A DNA stretch of 64,000 nt, taken from contig CM074129.1 of the NCBI GenBank assembly GCA_037178625.1, forward strand, positions 4,463,963-4,527,962, in the 5' to 3' direction. Shown here in pieces: positions 33,385 to 45,812 of the stretch. Positions within the stretch are counted from its first letter, which is position 1. Each line of letters begins with the position of its first letter. This DNA is from Skeletonema tropicum. Taxonomy: Eukaryota > Bacillariophyta > Thalassiosirophyceae > Thalassiosirales > Thalassiosiraceae. The translations under genes were made by a program, and so were the position numbers. The notes under the pieces are model-generated. The model saw nothing but the letters and a program-made list of their open reading frames with translations, made no database searches and had not been told where the DNA came from.

Positions 33385-34716
33385 GTGAATATGGCATCTG
33401 AAAAATCTCAACAACGTAGCCTCACTGATCTACCAATCGGGGCCTTGGTACATGTATCAAGTTATCTACATCCGCTGTCACGCGCATTGTTTGCAGCCGC
33501 CCTTGATTATCGTGATAGCGACAGTAGTTTGGCCATCGTTGGTGATCATTGGGACAGATTTCATCTGTTGGATTTCGGAGGCATTGAGAAAGAACTGGCA
33601 TCTAAACTGTCTGACGATGATATCAGGAGTGTTCTGCTTGTTATCAATGCCATTCATACCATCAACATATTGCTGCTTACTAATTGTACAAATATCTCCG
33701 GCGCAGGGTTGGAGCCGCTGCGGGGATCTACAATTATAGAGCAGATCGATCTGAGTTTGGTAGGAGATCGTGAGAGCCCACAGCTCGATCCAGAGCCGCC
33801 CATTTCATGTACTGAGGTGTTGCCAATTTTATTCAGCATCATAGAGATGCAGCAAGAGATGGAGGAACGCTCCTTGAAGCACTTAATATTCCCACAAAAG
33901 TGGCGAAAGGAAAGAAACACCGAGTCTGATTTCCATTCCTTTCTTGAACATTAGAATGAATTGTTATGCACACGATTCGAACATTGCTTGAAATGTAGTT
34001 ATGACCTCGACCAATAATTCGAAGATACAATGATCGAAATGTCTACCGAAGGAGCTAAAAGTGAGCAATATGGTACACAATTGTTTACCTGCTATGGTTG
34101 CATAGAACACTACTGTCATTATTGTGTAGCAGGGGTGGATGATGAAGGTGATGAAATTTACTGCATGAGTTCCTTGTGCAGCAACTGCAACAAGCGTTAT
34201 TGCTTTGTTTGCAGCCAACAGAGGCAATGCATTCGCTGTGACGATGAATCGTCATGGTACTGTGAAGATTGCATCAACCAATGTTCTCGCTATGGAGAAT
34301 ACATTTGCCCTGACTGCACCGTCGAAAGAAGTTGCCGCAATAACTGTGGTGTCGGCAACATCTGGTGTTATGAGTGTGTTGATGATGATTATCATGGTTT
34401 CAAGTGTTGCAAAAATTGTGGTGTAGACTACTGCGTCAATTGTTGCAAATCCGATGATTGCCTTATCAAGTTCTGCAACTATTGCGGTGAGTATCTCTGC
34501 GGTGAATGCCGGGTGAACAAAAAATGTAAGGAGAAGAATAAGGGTTGCATGGGATGCTATCGGTTTGCTTTCCCTGCTCTATTGGAATACAAAGAGAGGC
34601 AGCGTCAAGAGATGCAGGCCGAAAACGACAAACTAAGGAAAGAGATTGACCAGCTGAAACGTCAAGTCAAAGATGATTTGAGAGGTATGAAAGACAGGAG
34701 TGAACAAATGTTTTGA
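33385..34716 (+). pseudogene. LRR-like / Cys-rich coiled-coil gene with two in-frame stops
   Basis: A single reading frame runs through the whole region but is broken by TAG at 33952-33954 and TAA near 34012. Both halves align in the same frame with the intact paralogue at 37971-39350: QQRSLTDLPIGALVHVSSYL (F-box-like), LTNCTNISGAGLEPLRGSTI (one LRR), IFPQKWRKERNTESDFHSFL, then many CxxC pairs (CSNCNKRYCFVCSQQ; CGEYLCGECRVNKKC) and a C-terminal coiled coil. The stops fall between the LRR and Cys-rich parts, so the two halves could in principle be separate short proteins (189 and 228 residues). A recent pseudogene is more likely. Confidence 0.7.
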
Positions 34717-34914
34717 AGACAACAGAAAATGCCATTTTGGGTAGCTTCACATTTAGCTCATTATTTGTTTTCCCTATTGTTGCTACTTCTGCTTCATTCA
34801 TTTCTTATCTCCACTTCCTCTTCAGCGAATGCTCCTTGTGTATCCCTCAGTGCTTCCACGAGATCGATTTCTGTGGCACCGCAGAAGGGTAAGGGTAACA
34901 TTGCATGTCTGCAA

Positions 34915-36098
34915 TCACGGCCTCAATAGCATTACGCACATCATCACCAGTCTCCGAGAAGTCGAGATGACAGTAATATGTCTTAAGCAATCAACGGAGA
35001 GGAGTATGAAGCAGCTCCAATCGTCTCCTGAAGCTGCTAGGTCTGTTTTTGCTGCTTTCTCCCTCTGTGGACTTTTTGTTGTCTCTACGGCTGCGTAGTG
35101 TGCACGGAGAGCTCCAGCAAAATCATCTTTGCTGATTAGCCCTGCTCCATAAAATCTCTTCAGACTTTGTATCGAATTATCGCACCCAAGGTTGGCGGCG
35201 ATGATCAAATGTTTCACCGCTCTCCCGATCCTTCCATTCTTCACCTCATTGAGAGCAAGATTGTATCTAGCATCTGTATGGCCTTGAATGGCTGCTTCTT
35301 CCAAATGGTATGTTTCATTTTCCTTATCCTTCTCGACACCCTGCCCATTCCTATCATGCAAGATAGATAAAAATGCGAAATGGCATCACCCAATGCAGCT
35401 GACTTTGTCCAGCATTCAAATGCGCTCTCATATTCCCCTTCGCGATGGTGATACAAGCCCATTTCCCGTGCCACAACTGGATCTTTCTTTTCTATTCTTC
35501 TTCTCATGTCCAGGGCGACCTCTTTCTGCGTTTCTGGTTGAGGATGTCGACAGAATGGACACCGATGGTCAAGCTTTCTTTCTTCCTCGCGCCAACAATT
35601 CTCGTACGAGCATCCTCTACAAACTATTTTACTGCAGCAGCAGTACACATTGACTTTGTCGACCGTAAGCGGCAGCGGCAAGCAGCAGATTGGACAATCA
35701 CCAAGATGGCTGCTCTCTGGTTGCCTGAATAAAATCTTGTCTCGTAATTCAGCTGCCCGTTCTTTGCACGATGCTTCATGTTGTGATCGATGATCCTGCT
35801 GACATTTATCGCTGCAATATCGAACGAGATCACAATCATTGCATTTCTTCAATTTTTCGTCATCGTTTTCTGCAATGCCGCATGAAGCACAGTACTTTTC
35901 AGCCGCCTCGTCTACGTCTACGCTCACACCTTGTCGCCCCAGCAATGACATCCTGCCCGCGAATGACGTAAGAACATCTCGATCTCGGGCAGTGAGACAG
36001 TCAAGACCAGGAAGAGAAGTAATATCAACTGTGCACAGCAGGTCCTTTAGCATCTCCGTCAGCTCCGAGAGCTCTTCCGGGAGGGCATTGGTCATCAT
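34915..36098 (-). pseudogene. MYND finger / RING-like / Sel1-repeat gene, frameshifted
   Basis: The N-terminal frame (36098-35241) encodes an extra ~65-residue N-terminus, a MYND finger (YCASCGIAENDDEKLKKCND), a RING-like module (CPICCLPL ... CPFCRHPQ) and one Sel1 repeat. Near 35360 a one-base loss shifts the frame. The remaining Sel1 repeats (HDRNGQGVEKDKENETYHLE, IIAANLGCDNSIQSLKRFY) continue in another frame to 34915. It is paralogous to 31990-32934 along its length. Either a young pseudogene or an assembly indel; the position is precise enough to check by read mapping. Confidence 0.7.
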
Positions 36099-36399
36099 GG
36101 TCGATCGATTTGAGAAAGCGATATCGTCGGTATGTAGTTCTCATCCAAGTTGTGGCGCGCCATTTTCGAGGAGGGATATTTCATTTTCACTCGTCACTTT
36201 TCACCTTCGTTTTAGTTCCCGTCACCGGCAATTTTTTCAGGCTGTGGGCTTCAACAAATTTGGGGGCGAAAAAAGGGGAGAAAAAAAAGAGGAGAAAACT
36301 CGCCGGCCACAAATGACATGCATGGCGGAGACGTCGACGTTCCGGAGAGGGTACTTATCATCGAAGTCATTACAGTGCACTTGTAAGTCCTTTGGCATT

Positions 36400-37259
36400 A
36401 TCAATAACACACAAGCGCCAAGCCAGGTTGGTGACGATTCCGATGTAGATGATGAGCTCGACAGAATGGCGGCAGCAGCTGCGGATGATCTCTCCGATGA
36501 TGGACTTGATGCTGGAGTGGAGGCTGCCCTCGATATACTTCTTCGAGTTGGTTGTCGAAACTCACTGGGAGAAATCGATCGACAGAGAGAATGCGCTCAA
36601 ACGACGAATGGGAATACTTTAAAGACAATGGCGGTAACTTCCAGGGAGGAACAGATGAAGCCGATAACTACTCTGGAATAAGATGGTCTGAATTCGCTAC
36701 AAGTTGGAACAGCTGGGTCGATACTCTTGGTCATTCCAAGCCAACATTGACGTACAAAAGAGCCAGTCATCTTCAGAATGCCTATAAATCTATGAAGAGG
36801 AGGGCGGTAGAGGCAGCCACTCTTCGTCCTCACACTCCGGCTATCACAGTGTTGCACGATAAGCACATCAATCGAGCTACAGCTGTCACGTATCTTCCCG
36901 AGTTTGGTCAACTTGAAATGCCGGCAGTTGCGCCCTTTACGGATGCAATTGATACTGAGGACTAGCAAATAACTGTAACACACTATGATGGTGATGCAGA
37001 TGAGCCCAAGCCTGCTACTGCCGTGCCCCAGCCAAGGAAAAGAAAGAAATCAAAGATGTGATGTAGGAAATGTGGTAGGGAGTATGCAGATGATGCTTGG
37101 AGGCAATATCATCAATTAGTGATTACAAGAGACGTTAATGGAAGAGCGATGAGAGACAACAACGTCAAAGTTTGGGACACTTGCACTGTACCTGAAGAGT
37201 TGTACGAAGAAGACTTCCCTTGGGATGGTACGGGGTGCATGCCACCAAGAAGGAAATGA
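36400..37259 (+). pseudogene. Degenerate gene, possibly transposon-derived
   Basis: A frame starting near 36552 (SKLTGRNRSTERMRSNDEWE) continues to TAG at 36963 and, still in frame, past TGA near 37059 to a stop at 37259. The C-terminal part has a basic patch, a single CxxC (CRKCGREYADDAWRQYH) and a PEELYEEDFPWDG tail. Upstream in another frame lies an acidic stretch (DDSDVDDELDRMAAAAADD). I do not recognise the family; the shape (acidic linker, basic region, short zinc ribbon-like end) suits a transposon protein. It lies in the space between the divergent MYND/Sel1 and LRR/Cys-rich genes of the second pair, where the first pair has only 0.45 kb. Confidence 0.4.
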
Positions 37260-37970
37260 CGATGATTGTTATTGATTAATATTTGTTTAATTTGCACATA
37301 AATAAATATATGTTGACGCATTCTAGATAGTATTTGATTGATAAACTGCTATGGAATGGCATTTGTGCACTATAAGTGGATGATAGTGAAGCGAGGTGGT
37401 GAAAAATGTGCAAAATCATAAGCATCGTAACTATGTAATAATACGAAAGCGACCGTTGCATCTACCAGCCCGTGGAGTGCAAAATTGAAATCTGCATAAA
37501 ATTTTGGTCTTGTGGGCACTCCAGATTACTATTTGACCAACCATCAGCGGCGATTTATGCGTCGTGAAATTGATGTAATATTGCATCATTGCGCCGACAG
37601 TCGAGATTGCCTCTCTCGGCGGGAAGTTTTACAGGCGGGCAAGTTGTCTCATTGGGGGCACGCCCCATGCCCTCCAGCCGTATTTACCTACGCACGCGCA
37701 AAAGATCTGGGATGTCACGTTCATAATGGATTTCACAATATGTGATCGAAAGGATCTTGGATTAGTACTATTCCTACGTTCACCTGAGTTGCATCACGTG
37801 ATCGAAACGTGACCTGAGTTGCAGCCCCAACGTGACCTGAGTTGCAGCCCACAGCCTGAAAACGTTGCCCCGTCACCCTTGCCCGTCACCCTGTCACGCT
37901 CCCTCCTCCCTCGCTCATTTTTCACTTTCACGTTTCACGTCTCACTTGCGCCGTTGAGTTCATAAAGTCA
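37260..37970. other. Upstream region of the LRR/Cys-rich gene
   Basis: No gene seen. It contains a short tandem repeat of 'ACGTGACCTGAGTTGCAGCC' (about 37780-37850, about three copies) and one copy of the motif GTACTATTCCTACGT at 37765-37779, shared with several transposons in the window. Confidence 0.45.
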
Positions 37971-39350
37971 ATGATTTGTGAAGGTAAGAGACACGTTGGC
38001 TGCCGTCAGCACCGCTATGGACGGTGGTGGTCTGAGGCTGAGCTAGAGGCGGAGCCGGGACGAGCGAGATGATGTGCTTCGTCCTTCAATACAACTAACT
38101 AGATATTCCTCTTTTTCTTCTTTTCAGCGCGGATATATCAGCGAGTGAACGTAATCATGGAACCGACAAGCTCTCAGCAACGTGGCCTCACTGATCTACC
38201 AACTGGGGCATTGGGACATTTGTCTAGTTATCTGGCTTTGCCGTCACGTGCTTTGTTAGCCGTCGCCCTCAATTTTCATGATGTGGAGCGCTCTTCGGTC
38301 ATCGTTGATGAACAGCGAGATGTCTTGGATTTCAGCGAAATTGAGAGTGACCTAGCAACCAAGCTCAACGACGATGATATCAAGGGCGTTCTTCTTTCTC
38401 TTGACGCTATTGATAGCGTCAAGGTATTGCGACTGACCAATTGTCTCAATATTTCCGGCGTAGGGTTGGAGCCGCTTCGTGGATCTACTTTTATTGAGAA
38501 AATCGATCTTAGTTTGGTAGGAGAGCATGAGAGTCCACAGCTTGATCCAGAGTCACCCATTGCATATGCTGAGATTCTGCCAATCTTGGACAGTATTATT
38601 GAGAGGGGAGGGGATTGCTCATTGAAGCTTTTGGTATTCCCAAAAAAGTGGCGAGAAGAAAGAAACACCGAGTCCGATTTTCATGCCTTTCTCACCCGAT
38701 ACGATGCTTATTTGAGTACACAGGCTCCAATTTGCTTGAAATGTAATGACAATCTTTCTCAGGATATGCTTACGATGACAGCAAATCAAGGTGGATGGTA
38801 TGGTAAGCAAAATGCCACTTGCTATGGTTGCATGAAACACTACTGCTACGAATGTGAGGACGAACAAGGTGTGTCTTACATGGGTAGTGAATGCCATACA
38901 TGCGAAAGGGGATACTGTCTACACTGTAAGACAGTAAAAAACTGTAATATCTGTGAACGTCCATTTTGTGTGGACTGCGATGTATTCAAACAATGCTTTG
39001 ATTGTGCATGCAATCTTTGCTGTGACTGTGCTTCTGGTAATAATAATAATTCAGATACATGCCGCAACTGCGAAAAAGTCTGGTGTTGGAAATGCACCCC
39101 GGGCATAGATGGGTGCGAAACTTGTGGTGTAGACATCTTCTGTCCCGATTGCCGCGGTTACGATGAAGATTATTGCCACGATTGCGATCGATATTACTGT
39201 GGCCAATGTCTAATTAGCAGATGTAATGATGCTGATCATCACTGTGCAGGTTGCTATAAAATTGCTTATTCTGTAATTCTGCGGGATAAAGAGAGGATGC
39301 AAACTGAAATCAACGAACTTAAACGTAAAGTCAAAAATCTTGACGTTTGA
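37971..39350 (+). CDS. F-box-like / LRR / Cys-rich coiled-coil protein, one intron
   Basis: Exon 1 (37971-37983, ATGATTTGTGAAG) joins exon 2 (38128-39350) across a 144-nt intron with GTAAGAG donor and a pyrimidine-rich TTTTCAG acceptor; the join keeps the frame and gives 411 residues. If the splice is not used, ATG at 38157 is the likely start. Domains: F-box-like N-terminus (GLTDLPTGALGHLSSYLALP), one LRR (VLRLTNCLNISGVGLEPLRG), a conserved FPKKWREERNTESDF block, a large array of CxxC pairs from about residue 200 to 370 that should bind several zinc ions, and a C-terminal coiled coil (DKERMQTEINELKRKVKN). I know no characterised homologue. The intact paralogue of 33385-34716. Confidence 0.75.
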
Positions 39351-39639
39351 ATGAGAAGTATTGGAGGCAAATGATTAACTCCAATCTACATAGATTCTAG
39401 AAACTTGATTTCACGAGTAATTTCTTAGCTCGTGCAATGTGTAACTCATATCGAAGTATTTTTGTCGTTTCGACCATCATCTCCTCAATCCCGCGCAACA
39501 TTTGTGCGTATATTATATTGTCAACCTCATGCATGGTTTGTATAACAACATATTGTTGTCACCCTTTCAGCATACATCTTCTCTCTTTCATTACTTATCA
39601 TCCTCATCTACAGCAAAGCTCCCCCCCATGCAAAACGAT
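39351..39639. other. Convergent intergenic spacer
   Basis: Separates the 3' ends of the LRR/Cys-rich gene and the helicase gene. No feature seen. Confidence 0.4.
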
Positions 39640-42600
39640 TTACTCTTCTGACCTCCAAGCTGGACCTTCTTGAGCAGTTACGTGGCCAACTAATAGAAAG
39701 TCATCGTCGTCAGTAGATTCATCGTTATCCAGGTTGATCGACTGCATTCCACTGATAACTTCGTCAATTGCTGAGCCTGACTCGTTACGCTCCTCCTTCT
39801 TGACATAGTCTACACCAGTGTATCTGAAGCGAGTTGTACTGTGAGTAATGTAGCAAAGTGATAAAACGATCAATACAATAAGTGACTTACCCTCCACCAT
39901 CAATGCAATAATCAATCATTGATTTCCAGTTGGGGTCATTCTCAAGAGTGAGCGGATTCCCTATAACAATCAGAAGCGCTTGAGCACGAGTTACTGCAAC
40001 GTTAAAGCGTTTCTTGTTGGCTAGGAAACCAAGCTTGTGCTTCAAATCAAGTCGGATGTAATCAACAGTAGATCTGACAGTGGATATGATGATGACTGGC
40101 CTCTCTGATCCCTGGAATTCTTCCACACTACCAACTTTGCAATCGTAATCATGAGCCTTTAACAACATGCGAATCTTTTGCGCCTGCTTATGATACGGTG
40201 TGATAATGCCAATATCCTCCGGCTTGCATCGATTCTGTCGCGTCTCCTTCACCAACAGATCCACATACATTTTCACATATTGTACCTCATCTGGATTAAA
40301 CCACGACGGCGAATTTGCCTCCCTTGTATCCTCACCTTCACATCCGTGGAACAAGATTGGAAATCTACGACGTGGTAAATGCTCCCAATTCACAAAGCGA
40401 TGAGATCTGGTGATATCCGCGGCTGCAATCAAATCTCCGTTGTAGAATGCTTCATTTGGTAGCTGCAATATTCGTGGATGCGAGCGGTAGTTTCGGACGA
40501 GCTTTGTGACCATCCTAGTGTCGTAATGGTATCCCAGATCATTTGTCTCTTCGCTGCGAGAGTAACATTCCCTCTCAGAGCATCGTTCCAAAAGGGACTT
40601 TTCAAGCCCAAATTTCTTGCCAATATCAGATCGAATGATTGGACCAAGTTGCTGTGGATCTCCCGCCAAGACGATTACTGGAGGATTGCAGTGACTATAC
40701 TTGATCACAGAAGCCAAGCAGCCGACAGCAGAAGCTTCGATTTCATGGCCGGCTTCATCCATGAATACATGAGTAAAATGGTTTTGAATGCCATTGTTGA
40801 AGAGCCTGCCTCCGTAAGAAATAGTCACGGCAACAATCTTATAATTCTTGAGATCTTCAACATCCGGCATATCAAACGAATCAGTTTCTTCATTATAATT
40901 TGTATATCTCATGACACTATCGGGCACAGCCCTCTTCTCACGACTATATGCCATGATGCGAATCATTTCTCGTGGAGAGACGTAGGGTGCTAGCCTTTCC
41001 ACAACAACATCCGTGGCTGTATTAGACGGAGCACAAATCAATATCTTTGCGTTTGGATCTGATCCCCTTGCAGTTAATGTTTGTAGAATTGATTCCACGA
41101 CGGTTACAGTTTTCCCAGTGCCCTGTGATAAAATTGACGAGTTAGGTGTTTGATTATCATCAAATGGCACAACAAAGAATAAATGCAACCACAATTCCAA
41201 CTTACCGGTGGTCCATAAATTAGGTACGGAGCAGGACGAGCAATAGATTGAAGAATACCCACCACAGCACTCTCCTGCTCCTGATTTAGAGTGCGATTAT
41301 AGAACGTCAACTGAGACGATCGAATGACACGCAAGTTCAAGGGCGTCATTGGAGGATTATTCTGCATATTCAACATTTCTGGGAACAAGATCTTGCGGAA
41401 GAGATCTTTTCGGTCATTCACAGCAACCAGTGCTTGATGGGAGGTTCGTAAGGTAGTGCGACTGAAAGTGAATCTCACATCAACACGAAGACCATCAATG
41501 AACACTCGATTAAACGCAGGAGGAAACTCGATGATTGCATCTTCATTGGTAGTACGTTGGACAACCCCCTCAAATTTCCCCCCCTCACTCACGCTAATGA
41601 TAATTCTATCCCCTTTTAGTACAGAAGGACGATTTTCAGCTAGACCAGGTACCCTCAAGGTGTAATATCTCCGACCATCTCGCCTGATTAATGCATTCTC
41701 CAAGTCATATGTCGTAATATCTTTCTTCATTTGCAGCTCTTCAAACCAAAGAAGATATTTCATGCAATTCGAGTAATTCTCATCGGTAAGTAGGGATGAA
41801 TAATCCACGTCTTCATCTCGTTCACCAACCCTCTGTCCCCCATAGATTTGATGCATGAATGTATTCACTGCATCCTTACGAACACCCTGCTGAAACAACG
41901 CACTTGGAATCGGATACTTTCCCAACTTGAATCGAAATGGAACCATCCTACCATTATTCGTCGATCTACCAGCACTACTCGCCCTGACAGGATTGACAAA
42001 TTTATTCCCATCCCCCCTCTGCGGTTGCTTCTTCACATATGGTGCTGTTGGTTTAATGATATCATAATCATCTGGATCTCCCGACCGGATGGTAATGTAC
42101 CGTGTAATCGTAAATTGCTTCACTACTGTCGAAACGTAATACATTTCATCCTCCGAATAATCATCATTATATTCTTCTTCATCCTCCGACGTGAATTCAA
42201 ACACAATAATGGACTTTTCAATCCCAAATCTGCGGGGAGTGAATGACACGTTAATCGCCTCGGAAGATTGTGCATGAAGCACAAAGTCGGTTGGACCCTT
42301 TACACGAAATCCACGTTGTCGAGCGACTTGATCTTTAATGATGCAGTGCACATCCATTTGAGACGTGTTGCGTAGGCAGACTGTCTGACTTGCTGGTTCA
42401 CCTATCCGTTTTACACCAGCACCACCGCCGTGATCAAGTGTAATCGGATCTATAATGATACCATGACGATTACTCTCCATCTCCAATCTTGAATTACGAA
42501 TCCGTTCAATAGTCTTGGCAATCTTGTCTGCCTTGCTCTCCTCCTCATTGACACGTCGTGCACGTGATGCATAATCCTCCTCCTCGCCTCCAGCAGCTCG

Positions 42601-42876
42601 ATCCGACCAAACAATCACATTCTCCTCCACCACCTTCACATCAATCAACTTCCATCGACTTCTCAAACTATGAATGAATTGCGATCGAGACATCCCTTTC
42701 AAGCGGACCCCCGTCAGACGATATTGTTCGTCCTTCCATGCCGTGATGGTTGCATCGAGTATGTGACGATCTTCGCATTGTTGCCGGAGTGTTGGGTTGT
42801 GGAGGAGCTTGTCGTTGTAGAATTGGAGGGCTATTTGGTCGGTTTGTTTGCGGCTGCGGTAATAAGTTCTTGGCAT
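39640..42876 (-). CDS. MOV10/SDE3-type superfamily 1 RNA helicase, three exons
   Basis: Exons 42876-41206, 41122-39891 and 39838-39640 are joined across introns of 83 nt (GTAAGT...TCACAG) and 52 nt (GTAAGTC...CTCACAG), giving 1033 residues. The first intron splits the Walker A motif exactly (IYGPP|GTGKT, about residues 553-562). Further SF1 motifs: FMDEAGHEIE (motif II, near 678), VLAGDPQQLGPIIRSD (III), NYRSHPRIL (IV), VGSVEEFQGSERPVIIISTVRS (V) and NVAVTRAQALLIVIG (VI, near 932). The ~550-residue N-terminal half has a beta-rich region (VNVSFTPRRFGIEKSIIVFE) as in MOV10/SDE3 proteins, which unwind RNA in RNA silencing and retroelement restriction. A retroelement-control role is attractive in this context but only inferred. 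Confidence 0.88.
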
Positions 42877-43172
42877 TTTTGTTGGTGCGGTTGCTGTTGT
42901 GGTTGTTGTTAGTTTATTGAAAGCGTAGGGGAGCTTTTTTTAGCATTGTTCATGAGCATCCAGCCAGGAGCATCATTTTTTTTCTATCAAACGTGTGAGA
43001 GAGCATCGCATTGGCGGACTTTTTAGACACGCCTTATGTACCTGTCGGTCGAACCAGCCACGGACAGGAGTCGATCTTAAGACGGGTATCTTGATACTGT
43101 GACACGAATTTTTGAGATGTCCGGCACCTGCACTTCTCAGCAGACAGTTCAAAAAATGACAATGGCCGATAT
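42877..43172. other. Upstream region of the helicase gene
   Basis: About 42877-43030 is duplicated at 45716-45822 plus 48461-48520, where a hAT element splits it. It therefore serves as the empty-site reference for that insertion. Confidence 0.55.
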
Positions 43173-44588
43173 CTTGTCTCCTACACGGCCAATGAGGGCG
43201 ATGAGTGGAGTTTTGGAAAGCTCTCATCGAGCACTATCGATTAAGCGTCTATTCAGCCCGGTTGGACGACTTTTTACAGATCGTCTTGGTCAAAAACGAG
43301 TCTAGAAAGTGACCAGCTCGGCCAGATCCGGCGCCGCAGCTGGAATTTCACAAGATGTGTCCAAATAATCAAATTCGACAATATGACAACCATTCGAAAG
43401 CTCTCTTGAAGCTCTATCGATTAGTACCATTATTACACAACAAATTGTCTAAATGAATAACCACTGCTCGGCCTCGCAAGCTCGCCCTCGCGAAAAATCG
43501 ACTACATTAATCAGCAAGATCCACATGATAGTTGGCACGTTGAAAATCCAACGCTGCGCTGAAGAACGTAGCATCAATCAGTGTGATCATGACAGTTGGC
43601 ACGGACGCATCAAACGCTGCGCTGAAGACACTTCCATAAAGAATGTGTGATCCAAGTAGTACTCACTGCTCATCCTCCCTGCGGTCGGATTCGCATTACA
43701 CTTAGCATAGATCAGCCTCATCAATGATAGGTTGGCACGTACAATACTACCGTCCAACTGGTTCATCATTAATCAATATCATGGAATCGTGCCAACCAAT
43801 CACCCACTCCCACCGTACCAACCATCATTCCACACAACGTGCCATCCCACACCCAATCAACCATCCTAATCCCCAACGTGCCAACCAATCACTATCTCTC
43901 ATCGTACCAACCCATCATTGACCACATCGTACCAACATCAACATCTCACACATGTGCCAACCAATCACTATCTCACAACGTACCAACTGTCTGGATGGTG
44001 CTGATCGATGCTTCGTTCTTCAGCGCAGCGTTCTTAGTCGGGGTGGATCTTACATCGTACCAACCAATCATGGACGGTGCTGATCGTTAGGAAGTGTATT
44101 GTGCGAGGGCCCCTGCCCGAGCTGTGTTTAGAACGGTTGTTGCGCGAGTAGTAAAGCTAATGTTATTCGCCTCCTCCAAGTGGTCGTTCTTCAGCGCAGC
44201 GTTTGGATCTTCGACGTAACTATTATGATGGACGATATTGTACCTCATTAAGGAGAGTGTGTTTGGCGAGGGCGACCGCAGGGAGGCCGAGCTGTGTTTA
44301 TACTATTATTGAAGGGAATGTCGATTTTAATGCTGTTCTTGGTAATATTGACAATGGTAATGGTAGTGACGGCGGTGGATGTCATTTTGGACATTTTGGA
44401 CATTTTGTTGAAATTTCTACATTTTTGGGCGACTTTTGGCGCTGAGGATGACTTTCTTGACCCCTCTCGAGTTGAGTATATTGACAAAAGATTGATATTT
44501 GGCCTTGGTTATAGTACTATTCGATAGAGCTTGACGAGAGCTTTCCAAATCACTACTCATCGCCTTCCTGCGACTAATAGTAGCCAAG
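43173..44588. mobile_element. 1.4-kb TIR element, copy 3 (inverted, diverged)
   Basis: Reverse-complement similarity to 22406-23747 and 25250-26670 at both ends and in blocks. For example, 43378-43500 matches 23415-23540 (ACTAATCGAT-AGCTTCAAGAG) and 44460-44588 matches 22406-22560 (AAATATCAATCTTTTGTCAA). The middle (about 43550-44215) differs: it holds inverted copies of CGCTGCGCTGAAGAACG and a 26-28-bp tandem repeat. Confidence 0.55.
43780..44075. repeat. Tandem repeat of about 26-28 bp
   Basis: Roughly ten degenerate units of the type CGTRCCAACCAATCACTATC followed by a variable TCACAY end. Units are diverged and spacers are absent, so it is a minisatellite. Confidence 0.65.
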
Positions 44589-45133
44589 TTATGGAGGAAA
44601 AGGTGAATTTGGACGGGTTGGAGGAGTGCGGAGGAGTTTGCGTGGGCCAAGGGACTGCAAGTGGAGCCAATTCGAAGGGGAAGCATCATTTTCTACATTT
44701 AATGACCTTTCGAATGAGCCACTATTCGTCTTGCTACGACGACTACAAGCCGAGATATCAGGGGGGACGTGGTTTTGAACTCTTACAGAGGGGTGGCGGG
44801 AGTAAATGCTTTGGGTTGTTTCCCCTTGAAGAATCTAATGCATACTTTTGAAAAGAGAGTATTATTGAGGGTGACAGTGGAGCTTTCGATTGATACAATA
44901 CCTCATTCATTGAATTACGACGAGTATTGATGAAGTGGGAGAGGAGTGTCGATTACGATCCCTAAAAGACAATAAATCGGAGGAGGTATCTTTTAATACT
45001 ATATCTTTTAATGCTATCAATATTACCTTGCTACTTACTATCTGCCTGTATGTTTATGATTTGGTTGATTGTCATATAATATATAATAATATAATCCTCA
45101 GGCATACATCATGTTATCAAGATTCTGTCGAAC

Positions 45134-45812
45134 ATGTGTAATACCTCCGACCATCTCGCCTGATTAACGCATTCTCCAAGTCATATGTCGTAATATCTTT
45201 CTTCATTTGTAGCTCTTCAAACCAAAGAAGATATCTCATGCAATTCGAGTAATTCTCATCGGTAAGTAGGGATGAATAATCCACGTCTTCATCTCGTTCA
45301 CCGCCCCTCTGTCCCCCATAGATTTGATGCATGAATGTATTCACTGCATCCTTACGAACACCCTGATGCAATAAAGCACTTGGAATCGGATACTTTCCCA
45401 ACTTGATGCATAATCCTCCTCCTCCCCTCCAGCAGCTCGATCCGACCAAACAATCACATTCTCCTCCACCACCTTCACATCAATCAACTTCCATCGACTT
45501 CTCAAACTATGAATGAATTGCGATCGAGACATCCCTTTCAAGCGGACCCCCGTCAGACGATATTGTTCGTCCTTCCATGCCGTGATGGTTGCATCGAGTA
45601 TGTGACGATCTTCGCATTGTTGCCGGAGTGTTGGGTTGTGGAGGAGCTTGTCGTTGTAGAATTGGAGGGCTATTTGGTCGGTTTGTTTGCGGCTGCGGTA
45701 ATAAGTTCTTGGCATTTTTGTTGGTGCGGTTGCTGTTGTGGTTGTTGTTAGTTTATTGAAAGCGTAGGGGAGCTTTTTTTAGCATTGTTCATGAGCATCC
45801 AGCCAGGAGCAT
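45134..45812 (-). pseudogene. Partial copy of the helicase gene with an internal deletion
   Basis: 45408-45812 matches the first exon start and 5' flank of the helicase gene (42567-42972), and 45134-45408 matches a later part of the same exon (41660-41933). About 0.63 kb between them is missing, so the frame is lost after EEEDYAS. Both parts are nearly identical to the parent (for example QQGVRKDAV versus HQGVRKDAV), so the duplication is recent. Confidence 0.8.

Noticed and set aside
33952..34014. Programmed stop-codon readthrough in the LRR/Cys-rich gene
   Set aside because: Two different stops (TAG, TAA) lie 60 nt apart and the intact paralogue has sense codons there; degeneration is simpler.
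43780..44075. Regularly spaced short repeats resembling a CRISPR array
   Set aside because: Units are diverged, contiguous and without unique spacers, in a eukaryotic transposon-rich context. It is a minisatellite.
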